From assembly GCF_000327485.1 (NCBI RefSeq), contig NC_019943.1, forward strand, positions 124,001-188,000: a stretch of DNA of 64,000 nucleotides, in the 5' to 3' direction. The position numbers and the translations under genes are program-made. The notes under the pieces were generated by a model. It had not been told where the DNA came from. It was given only the letters and a program-made list of their open reading frames with translations, and searched no databases. Numbering within the stretch: the stretch's first letter is position 1; each line of letters starts with the position of its first letter. Of the stretch, positions 22,860 through 30,677 are shown piece by piece. This DNA is from Methanoregula formicica SMSP. Its GTDB lineage: Archaea; Halobacteriota; Methanomicrobia; Methanomicrobiales; Methanospirillaceae.

Positions 22860-24772
22860 AGCACCACCCCCACGATCATGACCAGCGCGATGAGGATGAT
22901 ACCCCAGCATGCAAGTACCCCTACCATGAAGAGTTTCTCTTCACCGAAGTAGGAGCGCAGGTAATAGTTGGAGAGCACCAAGTCGCGGGACATCCCAAGG
23001 GATCCGTGGAACTTCATACCCCCCTCTGTGGTCCTGCCGGCCATATAGGGTGGAGCGATTCGCGGCGTTTTGCTCTCGAACAACATCGAGAACGGCATGA
23101 TCATGAGGAGGCCGAGCATCAGCAGCATGATAATGATGTTGGCTTCTGCAAGCCGCGTTGTCTGACCGTAGATCTGCATGATGAAGGGCTCGATGAGCGT
23201 TGATGATATCAGCGGGAAGATCAGGGCCACGATGACGACAAGCGCCGTGAGAATCCAGAGGACAATCCACTTGTCCTGCCGGATCGAGTTCTCCACGTTC
23301 TCCTGGTGGCGCATGACCGAGATGATCTTGCCCATCCACTTGCTCCAGAAGAAGAGAGTGGCTGACCCCCCGAAGGCAAGGATGATGATGAAGATGAGAC
23401 CGAAGGGTGCCTGGATGAATGCTTCGATAGCCGCCCACTTGGAGATGATCATACCGAACGGGGCAAGGAACATGCCGGCCATGCCGATAAACATCATGAG
23501 AGCGAGCTTGGGCATACGCTCGATAAGGCCGCCCATGTCCTCGATGTCACGGCTCCCGATCCGGTGCTCCACGGTACCGACGCAGAGGAAGAGGAGCGAC
23601 TTTGCAATCGCGTGGAAGATGATCAGCAGGATCGCCACCCACATCAGGTTGTAGGTCCCGACTCCGGCACAGGCCACGATAAGGCCGAGGTTTGCGATGG
23701 TCGAGTAGGCAAGCACCTTCTTGGCATTACTCACGGATATCGCCATGCAGGAAGTCAGAAGGAACGTGAAACCGCCGACAAGGGCGATCATGAGCCCTTC
23801 GGTCGTGCCGGTCAGGACCGGGGCGAACCGGACGATAATATAGACACCGGCCTTCACCATGGTGCTGGAGTGCAGCAGCGCCGAGACCGGCGTGGGAGCA
23901 ACCATTGCTCCGACGAGCCATGACGAGAACGGCATCTGGGCTGCTTTTGTCAGGCCGGCGAAACAGATGAGCACTGCGGGAACGATGGCCACAGCATATC
24001 CGGATGTGAGCAGGGTGCTCAGTTCCAGCAGCCTGCCGGACGGATCGAGGGTCGCAAGGTAGATCAGGGCAACGACAAAGGCAACCCCCCCCAGCATGTT
24101 CATGGCAAGGGCGAGGAACGCGTTGTTCGTTGCCTCGGCTGTTTGCGAGTACCCGATAAGGAGGAACGAACAGAGCGTCGTGATCTCCCAGAAGAAGAGG
24201 ACCCAGAGCAGGTTGTTGGAGAAAACCAGCCCGAACATCGCGGAGAGGAAGACAAAGAGGATGAAGAAGAACATTCCCCGCCGGTCCGCGATCTCCTTGT
24301 GGTGCTCGTGGAAGGTCTCCATGTAGCCCAGGGCATAGACACAGATGAGGCTGCCAATGATCCCGATGATCATCGCCATGATGATGGAGAACTGGTCAAC
24401 GAAGAGGTTGTTGGGCAGCTCGACAAGGGTATGGCCGAAGGCCAGTTCAAACCAGAGGAGCAGGGCTGCCTGGATCACGACCAGGATCACCACGGAATAC
24501 TTCTTGTGTTTCAGGCCGAGCCAGAGCAGGTAGACCGCTATCACCAGCTCAATGGCGAGCATGGCAAGATCCAGCGCCTTGCCGGAAACACCAAACATCA
24601 TCATTCCCTTGTCGAATCCTGCAACAAGGAGCCAGAGCGAGATCGCACCAATTGCCAGTGCGGCCAGTTTCACAATCCAATTGCGTTCAAGGCTTTTTCC
24701 TGCAAAAAGCAAAAAAAATGCAGCAATCAGTGGAAAAAGAACCAGGAATATTAATAACTGAGAGATTTGCAC
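22856..24772 (-). CDS. echA: Ech hydrogenase antiporter-type subunit EchA (NuoL-like)
   Basis: The 638-residue protein has about 16 membrane helices and is the single ion-translocating antiporter module of Ech. The helix 5 glutamate is in LFFWEITTLCSFLLIGYS, and the helix 7 lysine in GLTKAAQMPFSSWL, followed by VAPTPVSALLHSSTMVKAGVYI. The start is GTG at 24772, preceded by a strong GGAGGGAGGGT. It is the first gene of the ech operon and its promoter lies in the divergent gap shared with the pyrophosphatase gene. Confidence 0.94.
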   Translation of the reverse strand: MQISQLLIFLVLFPLIAAFFLLFAGKSLERNWIVKLAALAIGAISLWLLVAGFDKGMMMFGVSGKALDLAMLAIELVIAVYLLWLGLKHKKYSVVILVVIQAALLLWFELAFGHTLVELPNNLFVDQFSIIMAMIIGIIGSLICVYALGYMETFHEHHKEIADRRGMFFFILFVFLSAMFGLVFSNNLLWVLFFWEITTLCSFLLIGYSQTAEATNNAFLALAMNMLGGVAFVVALIYLATLDPSGRLLELSTLLTSGYAVAIVPAVLICFAGLTKAAQMPFSSWLVGAMVAPTPVSALLHSSTMVKAGVYIIVRFAPVLTGTTEGLMIALVGGFTFLLTSCMAISVSNAKKVLAYSTIANLGLIVACAGVGTYNLMWVAILLIIFHAIAKSLLFLCVGTVEHRIGSRDIEDMGGLIERMPKLALMMFIGMAGMFLAPFGMIISKWAAIEAFIQAPFGLIFIIILAFGGSATLFFWSKWMGKIISVMRHQENVENSIRQDKWIVLWILTALVVIVALIFPLISSTLIEPFIMQIYGQTTRLAEANIIIMLLMLGLLMIMPFSMLFESKTPRIAPPYMAGRTTEGGMKFHGSLGMSRDLVLSNYYLRSYFGEEKLFMVGVLACWGIILIALVMIVGVVL

Positions 24773-25194
24773 CAGATACCCTCCCTCCGGGAATATGGGA
24801 ATTTTCCATTATTAATCATATTGAATTGTGCACGAACGGGCCGGGCAAAGAGTGTGGTGCGGGAATGCGAAAACGCCAGTTTTAGCGTTAAAATAAGAAA
24901 AATCTCCCAATTATTCCGCTATTCGGGAGTGGTGCAGGGCGGGAATATAAGATAAAAATTTAATGCTACAAAAATGCACTAATAATCTCTTAGGATGGGT
25001 TATGTACGTGTGCAGGGCATCCCCCCTGAAGCATAGAATGCCCTCCTATGGGTCATTTGAGCAGGTCTCTGCTGATGCCAATTTATCATACCTGATGTGT
25101 CTGTCCAAGTATCCAGTCAGTCCGCAGTCCTGCCGGTACAAACCGGATGCTGCTCCCCTGACGGAGAGGTCTGATGCAGCAGGGAGGTCATGGA
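24773..25194. promoter_or_regulatory. Divergent control region between ech operon and hppA
   Basis: This 422-base gap carries no credible gene. The left part (24773-24960) is AT-rich and should hold the ech promoter; AT-rich candidates on the minus strand are ATTAATAATGG (near 24815) and CTTATTTTAACG (near 24890). It contains the inverted repeats AACGC/GCGTT at 24872-24889 and CTCCC/GGGAG at about 24905-24929. On the plus strand TTTATCATA at 25082-25090 is a possible TATA box for hppA, which would give a leader of about 80 bases. Confidence 0.5.
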
Positions 25195-27255
25195 ATGATC
25201 GACTTTGCATTACTCATCGTGATTGCGATCTGTATCGTCGCGCTGGGCCTTGCAGCAATCCTGACGCGTAACCTCCTTTCGCAGGACCAGGGTACGCCCA
25301 AGATGCGCGAGGTCGCCGATGCGATCCGGGTGGGTGCGGAAGCATTCATCAAACGCCAGTACTCGACTATCGCCATCCTGGCCATTATTCTGGCCGTGGT
25401 GATCTTTGCTGTCTATACTCTTACCGGGCAGCAGGCGCTTGCCCTTTCCACGGCAGCTGCGTTCATCGTGGGATCGGCCTGCAGTGCCGTTGCCGGTATC
25501 GTCGCCATGTGGATTGCCGTCAGGACGAACATCCGCACGGCAGCCGCAGCACAGAAGAGCGATGGAAAAGCCCTCGACTTCTCGTTCCGCGGCGGGGCCA
25601 TCTCGGGCCTGATCATCACCTCGATGTCACTCCTCGGTGTCTCGCTCACCTACATTGCGCTCGGTGCTGACCCGACCCACACCCCGTTCGTCATCGTCGG
25701 GTTCGGCTTTGGTGCCTCGTTCGTGGCTCTCTTTGCCCAGCTCGGTGGCGGTATCTACACCAAGGCGGCAGATGTCGGTGCAGACCTTGTCGGCAAGGTC
25801 GAGGCGGGTATCCCTGAGGACGATGTCCGGAACCCCGCCGTGGTTGCCGATCTTGTCGGCGACAACGTAGGCGACTGTGCCGGACGTGGTGCTGACCTCT
25901 TCGAGTCCACCGCTGCCGAGAACATCGGTGCGATGATCCTCGGTGTCGCGCTCTTCCCGATCTTTGGCGTCAACGGTATCCTCTTCCCGATCATCATGTG
26001 TGCGCTGGGTCTCCTCGCGAGCATGATCGGTATCCTCTGCGTCCGCGGTAAAGACGGCGCAGACCCGATGGACGCCATGAACATGGGGTACTACATCACC
26101 GCAGTCATCTCGGCTGTCTTCCTCTACTTCGGTGTCCAGTGGCTCCTTGGTTCAACCCCGAACTGGATCTACTTCTTCTTTGCAGGTCTCGTGGGGATTG
26201 CCCTCTCCGTTGCATTCCTCCGGGTCACGCTCTACTACACCGACCACCACTACCGCCCGGTGCAGGAGATCTCCAATGCATCCGAGACCGGAGCGGCAAC
26301 AAACATCATCTCCGGGTTCTCTGTCGGCCTTGAGACCACCGCCATCCCGGCGGTTCTCATCGGTATCTCGCTCCTGCTCTCCTACTGGTGCGGGACCATG
26401 ACCGGCATCGAGGGCGGTGGCCTCTATGGTACCGCAGTCGCAACCATCGGTATGCTGATGGTCTGTGCCTATGTCCTCACCATGGACACCTTCGGCCCCA
26501 TCGCTGACAACGCAGGCGGCATTGTCGAGATGAGCCAGGCACCTGACGAAGTCAGGAACCGCATGGACAAGCTCGATGCAGCTGGCAACACCACGAAGGC
26601 ACTCACCAAGGGATATGCCATCGGCAGTGCATCCCTTGCGGTATTCCTGCTCTTCAACGCCTATATGGCCGACATCACCAAGCTGACCGGCAAGGCATTC
26701 GAGGTCGTCAACCTAGCAAGCGTCCCGGTCTTTGTCGGTGCGCTTCTCGGAGCCATGCTCGTCTTCCTCTTTGCGAGCCTCGCCATCCGCGCTGTCTCCA
26801 AGACAGCACAGTCCGTCATCGATGCCGTCCGCGTTCAGTTCAAGGACCCGGCCATCATGGCAGGTACCAAGAAGCCTGACTATGCAGCTGTCATCGACAT
26901 CACCACGGCAGGTGCCCTCAGGAGCATGGTCCTCCCCGGTATCCTTGTGGTCGGTTTCCCGATCATCATCGGCGTCACCATGAAGTACGAGGCCCTCGCA
27001 GGCTTCCTCATGGTCGGGACCATCACCGGCATCCTTCTTGCACTCATCCTCAACAACGCTGGTGGTGCATGGGACAATGCCAAGAAATATATCGAGACCG
27101 GTGCCCATGGCGGCAAGCGTAGCGAGGCCCATAAGGCAGCTGTCATCGGCGACACCATCGGCGACCCCTTCAAGGACACCGCGGGCCCGTCGCTCCACGT
27201 GCTTATCAAGCTCCTCGCGACGTTAACGCTCGTGCTTGCGCCGCTCTTCATCTAA
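25195..27255 (+). CDS. hppA: Membrane-bound proton-translocating pyrophosphatase
   Basis: This 686-residue enzyme hydrolyses pyrophosphate to pump ions and has about 16 membrane helices. Active-site motifs are present: DVGADLVGKVEAGIPEDD, DNVGDCAGRGADLFES, DNAGGIVEM and GDTIGDPFKDTAGPS. The segment GNTTKALTKG has lysine and threonine at the two positions that separate K+-independent proton pumps from K+-dependent ones (alanine and glycine). The ATG at 25195 follows GGGAGG with 7 bases of spacing; an upstream ATG at 25174 lacks this. A T-rich run follows the stop. Codon use is strongly biased, suggesting high expression. Confidence 0.96.
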   Translation: MIDFALLIVIAICIVALGLAAILTRNLLSQDQGTPKMREVADAIRVGAEAFIKRQYSTIAILAIILAVVIFAVYTLTGQQALALSTAAAFIVGSACSAVAGIVAMWIAVRTNIRTAAAAQKSDGKALDFSFRGGAISGLIITSMSLLGVSLTYIALGADPTHTPFVIVGFGFGASFVALFAQLGGGIYTKAADVGADLVGKVEAGIPEDDVRNPAVVADLVGDNVGDCAGRGADLFESTAAENIGAMILGVALFPIFGVNGILFPIIMCALGLLASMIGILCVRGKDGADPMDAMNMGYYITAVISAVFLYFGVQWLLGSTPNWIYFFFAGLVGIALSVAFLRVTLYYTDHHYRPVQEISNASETGAATNIISGFSVGLETTAIPAVLIGISLLLSYWCGTMTGIEGGGLYGTAVATIGMLMVCAYVLTMDTFGPIADNAGGIVEMSQAPDEVRNRMDKLDAAGNTTKALTKGYAIGSASLAVFLLFNAYMADITKLTGKAFEVVNLASVPVFVGALLGAMLVFLFASLAIRAVSKTAQSVIDAVRVQFKDPAIMAGTKKPDYAAVIDITTAGALRSMVLPGILVVGFPIIIGVTMKYEALAGFLMVGTITGILLALILNNAGGAWDNAKKYIETGAHGGKRSEAHKAAVIGDTIGDPFKDTAGPSLHVLIKLLATLTLVLAPLFI

Positions 27256-27261
27256 CCATAC

Positions 27262-27267
27262 TTTTTT
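27262..27267 (+). terminator. T-rich terminator after hppA
   Basis: A run of six T residues 6 bases after the hppA stop, continued by further T-rich sequence, matches the poly-T signals that stop archaeal RNA polymerase. A CCCC/GGGG inverted repeat lies just beyond, near 27283-27297. Confidence 0.5.
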
Positions 27268-27329
27268 CTTCGCCGTCTTTCTCCCCGTAACGTGGGGGAT
27301 TTGTGAAAAGAGAATTATCTCTTTACGTA

Positions 27330-27599
27330 TCAGACGCCAGCCCGTGCCGTGCCTGGGGTGGAATTTGTCGCCATCGTGACCAGCCGGTACTGGCAGTCCG
27401 CAGCGTCCTGTTCTCTCCCAAGATGGGTCATGCAGATCCCCAGTGCCCGATACGCTCCTGTAAACCGGGGTGCGATGATTATGGCCTGCCGCAGGTATTT
27501 CACCACAGCATCGTCCTTCCGCTGGTCCAAAAGATCCATCCCCCGGCGATAAAGGATCCGGGCTTCCAGCGGAATCGTGGTAATGCCGTACATGTTCAT
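27330..27599 (-). CDS. Small TPR-repeat protein
   Basis: The 89-residue protein contains about two tetratricopeptide helices pairs: ARILYRRGMDLLDQRKDDAVVKYL and APRFTGAYRALGICMTHLG with typical TPR spacing (small residue, aromatic, proline). TPR repeats bind partner proteins. No catalytic motif is present. The ATG at 27599 follows GAGGAGGGAG. It lies downstream of the HEAT-repeat gene on the same strand, 109 bases away, and may be cotranscribed with it. Confidence 0.65.
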   Translation of the reverse strand: MNMYGITTIPLEARILYRRGMDLLDQRKDDAVVKYLRQAIIIAPRFTGAYRALGICMTHLGREQDAADCQYRLVTMATNSTPGTARAGV

Positions 27600-27708
27600 C
27601 TCCCTCCTCGTGTTTTCTCCCTATTCGGTGACTGTTTCTTCTTTCTGCACCGAGCGGGTTCCGATCCAGGAACCCGCCGGTAGATATTCTCCTGGCGCTC
27701 CCTTCTTC

Positions 27709-28086
27709 TCATAGGCTGTTCTCACTGTCCTGCTCCAGTTTCAGTCTCGTCAGCGCCTCATCCGCGACAAGACGGATCATGCAGTGATCGCAACTGAGTG
27801 CCGGCGGAATAGCCGCTGATTGCGGTGAACGGATCCTGGCAAGCGACCGTGCTGCAGCCAGCCGCAGATCACTGTCCCATCCGGCAAGAAGTGGCTGGAG
27901 TGCCCTGACAGAACGGGGATCCCCGACAGTCCCGAGCATCTCAGCAGCCATCACCCGCACCCACTTGTCATTGTCATCGAGCCCGCTGATCAGGTATTCG
28001 ACCAGAGGCTGCCGGAATTTGCGAACAGCCGATACCGACCGGGAATCCATCGTCCTTGCCACTACCCGTTCCGTGATTCCATCCAT
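27709..28086 (-). CDS. HEAT-repeat protein
   Basis: The 125-residue protein consists of PBS lyase/HEAT-type repeats: DDNDKWVRVMAAEMLGTVGD and DSDLRLAAARSLARI are two clear units. It is close in style to the HEAT protein at 34819-35217, which has EDKWVRFFAVDALGKIG. Such proteins are binding scaffolds. A CDHC pair near residue 97 is odd for this fold. The start could also be GTG at 28098. The gap upstream is shared with the divergent PAS regulator. Confidence 0.7.
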   Translation of the reverse strand: MDGITERVVARTMDSRSVSAVRKFRQPLVEYLISGLDDNDKWVRVMAAEMLGTVGDPRSVRALQPLLAGWDSDLRLAAARSLARIRSPQSAAIPPALSCDHCMIRLVADEALTRLKLEQDSENSL

Positions 28087-28314
28087 ACTGCTTCGCACCG
28101 ACCCGATACGGGGTCAGCCATCCGTTCTTTCCGGCGGGATATTCAATATTTGCCCAACGTTTCTGCAAGACTGGTACGCTGTGGGGATTTGCCATGCACT
28201 CAGGGCAGCGATGGAACGGGGGATCCCGTCCCTGACGGGAATGGATAGCATCCATCATGCGCAAATTATTGAGAGGAGAGTATATCTACTACCGCATATG
28301 CACAATACAGATAT

Positions 28315-29643
28315 ATGGGAGTTCTGGATTCTGAAAAAGTCGACAGGATCAAGAGAATCCTCAAGTGGCACCCGCGGGGAATGACCATATCAGATCTAGC
28401 CTCTGAGATGAAGATGAACCGCAACCTCGTTGCCAAATATCTCGACATGCTCCTTGTTTCAGGACAGGTCGAGATGCAGGTCGTAGGCGCGGCAAAAGTC
28501 TACTTTGTCTCGCGGCGGGTTCCAATCTCTGCCCTTCTTGAATTTTCCAAGGATCCGGTCATCGTAACCGGCAGTGACCGGAAGATCCTCCAGGTCAACG
28601 AGCCCGTGATATCCCTGGCCGGTCTGCCCCGCGACACACTCCTTCATCACCTTCCCGAAGAGATTGACAATCCTTTTTTCCACCTTATCTGTTCCAGCGG
28701 GGAGTCGCGCGATCCCCATGCAACCGGTGAACATGTCAGCGATCTCAGTTGTATAATTCATGGCGATGAATTCCATTTCCGAATCAAGCAGGTGCCAACG
28801 GCGTTCGAAGACGGGAGCGATGGCTTCACGTTCATTGCAGAGGATATCACCGGCCGCAAGAAATACGAGGAGATGCTCCGCATCAGCGAGGCGCGGTACC
28901 GGGGAATTGTCCAGTCCATCGGGGAGGCCATCATCGGGAGTTCTCCGGAAGGATTGATCACCAGCTGGAATAAGGCAGCGGAGCGGCTGTACGGGTTTAC
29001 GGACGGCGAAGTCCTTTCCAAGCCTATCACGGATCTTTTGACCGGGCCGTCACGGGATGACCTCGCATCAATTCTCGGGCAGGTGGCACGCGGGGAGACT
29101 GTCCGGAGACGGGAGATGCGGATGACCACACGGGGAGGCCGGGTCGTCGATGTCCTGCTCTCGATATCTCCCGTTGTCGGGGAGAACGGGGCGATCCTGG
29201 GGACTTCATCTATCGTACAGGACATCACCGGCGAGAAGATGGAGCAGTACCTGCGCCAGCACGAGGACCAGTACCGCACTCTTGTGGAAGACCTGAATGT
29301 CGGGATCTACCGGAGTACCGGGGATCCCCGTGGCAGGTTCGTGTGGGGAAACACGGCCCTCCTCAATATCCTCGGGTACCTGTCCATCTCCGACCTCCGC
29401 GATGTTCCGGTTGCCGATATCTTCAACCAGCCGGACGGGAGGCGTGAGCTGCTCGATGACCTCAGGAAAAACCGGTTTGTGAAGAACCGGGTCCTTGACC
29501 TGAAAAAACCCGATGGGACAAAGTTCTCCGTTAATGTCACGGCACTCGCGGAGTTTGACGAGAACGGAACTGTCATTTTCATCAACGGGATTGTCCAGGA
29601 CATCTCCCACATTGTTATGCAGAATTCTGATCGCGAAAAGTAA
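28315..29643 (+). CDS. HTH-PAS sensory regulator
   Basis: The 442-residue protein begins with a winged helix-turn-helix (about residues 1-65; GMTISDLASEMKMNRNLVAKYL), followed by three PAS domains at about 75-180, 190-310 and 315-435. Each PAS ends in the typical EDITGRK/QDITGEK/QDISH motif. There is no histidine kinase, GGDEF or output enzyme after them. It thus looks like a one-component sensor that binds DNA through its N terminus. The start at 28315 lies about 30 bases after GTATATCTA, a likely TATA-type element. Its DNA target may include the HEAT gene across the gap. Confidence 0.8.
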   Translation: MGVLDSEKVDRIKRILKWHPRGMTISDLASEMKMNRNLVAKYLDMLLVSGQVEMQVVGAAKVYFVSRRVPISALLEFSKDPVIVTGSDRKILQVNEPVISLAGLPRDTLLHHLPEEIDNPFFHLICSSGESRDPHATGEHVSDLSCIIHGDEFHFRIKQVPTAFEDGSDGFTFIAEDITGRKKYEEMLRISEARYRGIVQSIGEAIIGSSPEGLITSWNKAAERLYGFTDGEVLSKPITDLLTGPSRDDLASILGQVARGETVRRREMRMTTRGGRVVDVLLSISPVVGENGAILGTSSIVQDITGEKMEQYLRQHEDQYRTLVEDLNVGIYRSTGDPRGRFVWGNTALLNILGYLSISDLRDVPVADIFNQPDGRRELLDDLRKNRFVKNRVLDLKKPDGTKFSVNVTALAEFDENGTVIFINGIVQDISHIVMQNSDREK

Positions 29644-29780
29644 CCTGCCATACCACCTGATCCGGATTTGCTGCCAAAGAATCCCTTGCACATAGTGTTT
29701 TTAGAGAAGATGCTGGAACCCTGCCCTGCTGCAGACTCCAACACCCTATTTTGTCATCTGCATCACATAGTATCGTAACC

Positions 29781-30635
29781 ATGGCATATGACCGGATTCC
29801 TATTGGCAGGTTCTCTCTCATCACCCTGCTCAGCCAGAAAGCGCTTCGCCTCTATGATGAGCGAGGGCTGCTTGTGCCGAAGGCAAAAGACCTCTGTTCC
29901 GGCTACCGGTATTATTCCGGAGCCCAGATTGCGCGAGGCGTGTCTATAAAGACGCTCTGTGGTCTGGGATTCCCGTTACACGAGATCGAAATACTCCTTG
30001 ACGCAAAGGAGCGGCGGGATACGGCCACCATCCGGCGGCTCTTCGAGAGGCGCCGCAAGGAAATCCGGTCCGAGGTCAAACGGTTACAACAGATTGAGGT
30101 TATCCTCGAAACCGAGGAGGCCTCGCTGGAGCTGATCTACATGTCACTCACTGAACCAGTTATCAAGGAAGTAGCCTCCCAGCGGATTGTGGGAAAGAGA
30201 GGTACCGGCCCGTATGGAAAAACGATCTCCCGGCTCATGCCGGCACTCTGCAGCCAGATCCTCTCGGAAGAGAACCAGAACGTGAAGGTTACGGGGCCGT
30301 TCATGACGCTCTATTATGACAGCGAGTACCGTGAAAAGGATGCCACCATGGAATGTGCAGCTCCGGTAACCTGACGGATTGTCCTCACCGATCCAGAAAT
30401 GGAAGTCACAACCCTCATGGGAGGGAAATGCCTTTCGCTTATCCACAAAGGATCGTACACGAAGCTGCACGAGGCGTGGAGCCGGATCGGCGCTTATGCC
30501 GAAGAGCGGGAGTTCGTTGCGTGTAGTTACCACCGGGAGGTGTATCTTTAGGACCCGGATACTGTTCCTGATGAGGAGCTCCTCACCGAACTCCAGATCC
30601 CAATCGATATGGAGACCCACCGGGCCGTGCACTGA
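29781..30635 (+). pseudogene. MerR-family regulator with GyrI-like effector domain, interrupted by two in-frame stops
   Basis: A MerR-type DNA-binding domain (ALRLYDERGLLVP, GYRYYSGAQI) starts at ATG 29781 and is followed by a coiled coil and a GyrI-like domain. A TGA at 30372-30374 ends the first 197 residues. The same frame then continues at once with RIVLTDPEMEV, SLIHKGSYTKLHEAWSR and HREVYL. A TAG follows at 30549-30551, and then DPDTVPDEELLTELQIPI up to TGA at 30635. There is no frameshift. The lost part is the standard C-terminal half of the GyrI fold, so nonsense decay is the simplest view. The first 197 residues could still be made. Confidence 0.75.
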
Positions 30636-30677
30636 TCGGCAGGAAACCTACCGTACTGTCGTGGGCGGTTACTGAGG

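Noticed and set aside
30372-30551. Decoding of the TGA as selenocysteine and the TAG as pyrrolysine in the MerR-like gene
   Set aside because: Neither amino acid has a reason to be in a GyrI domain, no obvious structure follows the codons, and no Sec or Pyl genes are in the window. Nonsense mutation is simpler, though not proven.
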